DNA of 64,000 bases from Leifsonia shinshuensis (GTDB lineage Bacteria; Actinomycetota; Actinomycetes; Actinomycetales; Microbacteriaceae): positions 1,302,001 through 1,366,000 of the forward strand of contig NZ_CP043641.1 in NCBI RefSeq assembly GCF_014217625.1, given 5' to 3'. A model generated the notes under the pieces. It was not told the DNA's origin. It did no database searches and saw only the letters and a program-made list of their open reading frames with translations. Position 1 is the first letter of the stretch. Each line of letters begins with the position of its first letter. Made by a program: the position numbers and the translations under genes. Below are positions 63,259 through 64,000 of the stretch, one piece after another.

Positions 63259-64000
63259 CTACGCCTGCTCGAGAATGCGGTCGATCGCTGCCTCCACCCT
63301 GTTCCAGTCCTCCATGACTTGGCGTGCGGTCACCCTGAGCCGGCGGGCTCCGCGCTGCGCGAGCGCGGAATCCCTCAGCCGGTCGCGCTCGAACGAATCG
63401 GCGTCGCTGTGGAAGGCGTAGCCGTCGATCTCCAGGTACAGTTCACCGTCGATCCGCATGTCCACGCGGCCGACGCCGCGGACGTGCGTCTGCTGCTCGA
63501 CCAGGCGCCCTCCCCGCTCCAACCGCTGCCTCACGACCGACTCGACCCCGGAGTCCGATCCCGGCCGCGCCAGCGCCCCGCGCTCTCGCGCCGCCTTCGG
63601 CACGTCCTCCAGGATCCGTCGCAGACCGGACGGGCTCACGTGCCCAGACGCGAGTGCGGTGTCGAACGCGGCGACCGCCGTCTCCTCGTCCGCGCACCGC
63701 GCCACCGACCGCAGGCAGTCGGCGAGCGACACCCGCCAGAGCTCGGGATGCGCCTCGACCGGCCTCCAGTGGCAGGTCAGCCCAGGGGGCGCGCGACGGG
63801 ACTGGGGCGAAAGCGTGACGTGTGTCCGCCGATCCGTCCCGGACCACAATCCGTAACTGGCGCAGGCCGTCACGCACGACAGGCGGGCTCCCGCCCGGAT
63901 GGCCTCCAGTGCGGCCCCGTCCATGAGCGGCGAGACGTACACGCCCTTTCGCACGCGGTCGAGCGCTCCACCGCGCACAGCGCGCCTCAGATCCTCTGGA
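63259..64000 (-). CDS. DUF559-type endonuclease-like protein, partial at its 5' end
   Basis: The frame stays open to the window edge ('PEDLRRAVRGGALDRVRKGVYV' start region), so the gene begins outside. The N-terminal part resembles the winged-helix AbiEi-antitoxin-like domain found in front of many actinobacterial DUF559 proteins. The C-terminal 110 residues carry a Vsr/restriction-nuclease-like core: 'VDMRIDGELYLEIDGYAFHS' with a D-x(n)-ExDG pattern, then 'RRLRVTARQVMEDW'. These proteins are common and variable in Microbacteriaceae; their function is not established. A GTG at 63978 is a possible internal start but cuts the N-terminal domain. Confidence 0.75.
   Translation of the reverse strand, partial: PEDLRRAVRGGALDRVRKGVYVSPLMDGAALEAIRAGARLSCVTACASYGLWSGTDRRTHVTLSPQSRRAPPGLTCHWRPVEAHPELWRVSLADCLRSVARCADEETAVAAFDTALASGHVSPSGLRRILEDVPKAARERGALARPGSDSGVESVVRQRLERGGRLVEQQTHVRGVGRVDMRIDGELYLEIDGYAFHSDADSFERDRLRDSALAQRGARRLRVTARQVMEDWNRVEAAIDRILEQA

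Noticed and set aside
63259..64000. AbiEi-type toxin-antitoxin or abortive-infection system
   Set aside because: Only one gene, cut by the window edge, with a common DUF559 architecture and no toxin partner visible; not enough for a defence-system claim.

Overview
The window is 64 kb of GC-rich, densely coded chromosome from an actinobacterium, most likely a Leifsonia-like member of the Microbacteriaceae. This is inferred from the codon bias, the long actinobacterial AtpH, the short NusA, YlxR next to NusA and IF-2, a DUF1206 protein, LmeA-type DUF2993, and TA-N3-T -10 boxes lying a few bases before start codons. No phage, transposase, CRISPR array or rRNA gene was seen. There is one tRNA gene.

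Layout. 1-3329: deoxyribose-catabolism operon (SorC-type regulator, deoC, start of an aldehyde dehydrogenase) with a divergent ROK kinase. 3330-3515: a cluster of short CTCCGGAG repeats. 3516-8185: CynX-type MFS, ribF, two small membrane proteins, truB and a tetR, mostly joined by start/stop overlaps. 8281-12748: DHA2 drug exporter divergent from that tetR, a panE-like reductase, a frameshifted uridine-kinase-like gene, mutY and a YciI protein. 12752-17511: nusA, ylxR, infB, rbfA. 17621-22894: DUF1206 protein, then a heterodimeric ABC exporter behind its own tetR. 22941-26313: aldo/keto reductase, ogt, tag, yaaA. 26314-36387: sua5, wecA, a small membrane protein, the complete F1Fo ATP synthase operon atpBEFHAGDC, then a P-loop kinase and yaaA at its tail. 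36480-39942: HAD phosphatase and a DrrAB-like ABC exporter divergent from a tetR. 40014-46874: prmC, cysK-cysE, a Pro/Thr-rich wall-associated candidate, prfA and rho. 47135-54684: lysA-hom-thrC-thrB for lysine and threonine synthesis, an LmeA-like protein, argS. 54782-56532: lipoprotein, tRNA-Arg(CCG), secreted trypsin-like protease. 56657-60843: fructose PTS operon fruR-fruK-fruA-ptsH. 60974-64000: rlmC, msrB-msrA, and the 3' part of a DUF559-type gene.

How it fits together. The backbone is housekeeping: transcription and translation factors, ATP synthesis, amino acids of the aspartate family, cysteine synthesis and base/methionine repair. Two conserved gene runs (nusA to ribF and rho to atpC) are present but split by short accessory modules, most of them exporters under a divergent or co-transcribed TetR regulator. 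Three such regulator-exporter modules lie within 32 kb.

The most interesting signals are non-coding: (a) a 53-bp near-perfect palindrome and related ATTCGT palindromes placed directly after stop codons at two loci, (b) a six-copy CTCCGGAG cluster between convergent genes, (c) a threefold tandem copy of the tRNA-Arg 3' end, (d) a rho leader with a stem-loop inside a possible short ORF, and (e) a consistent -10 box 6-10 bases before many start codons, predicting leaderless mRNAs. I found no convincing new multi-gene defence or biosynthetic system.
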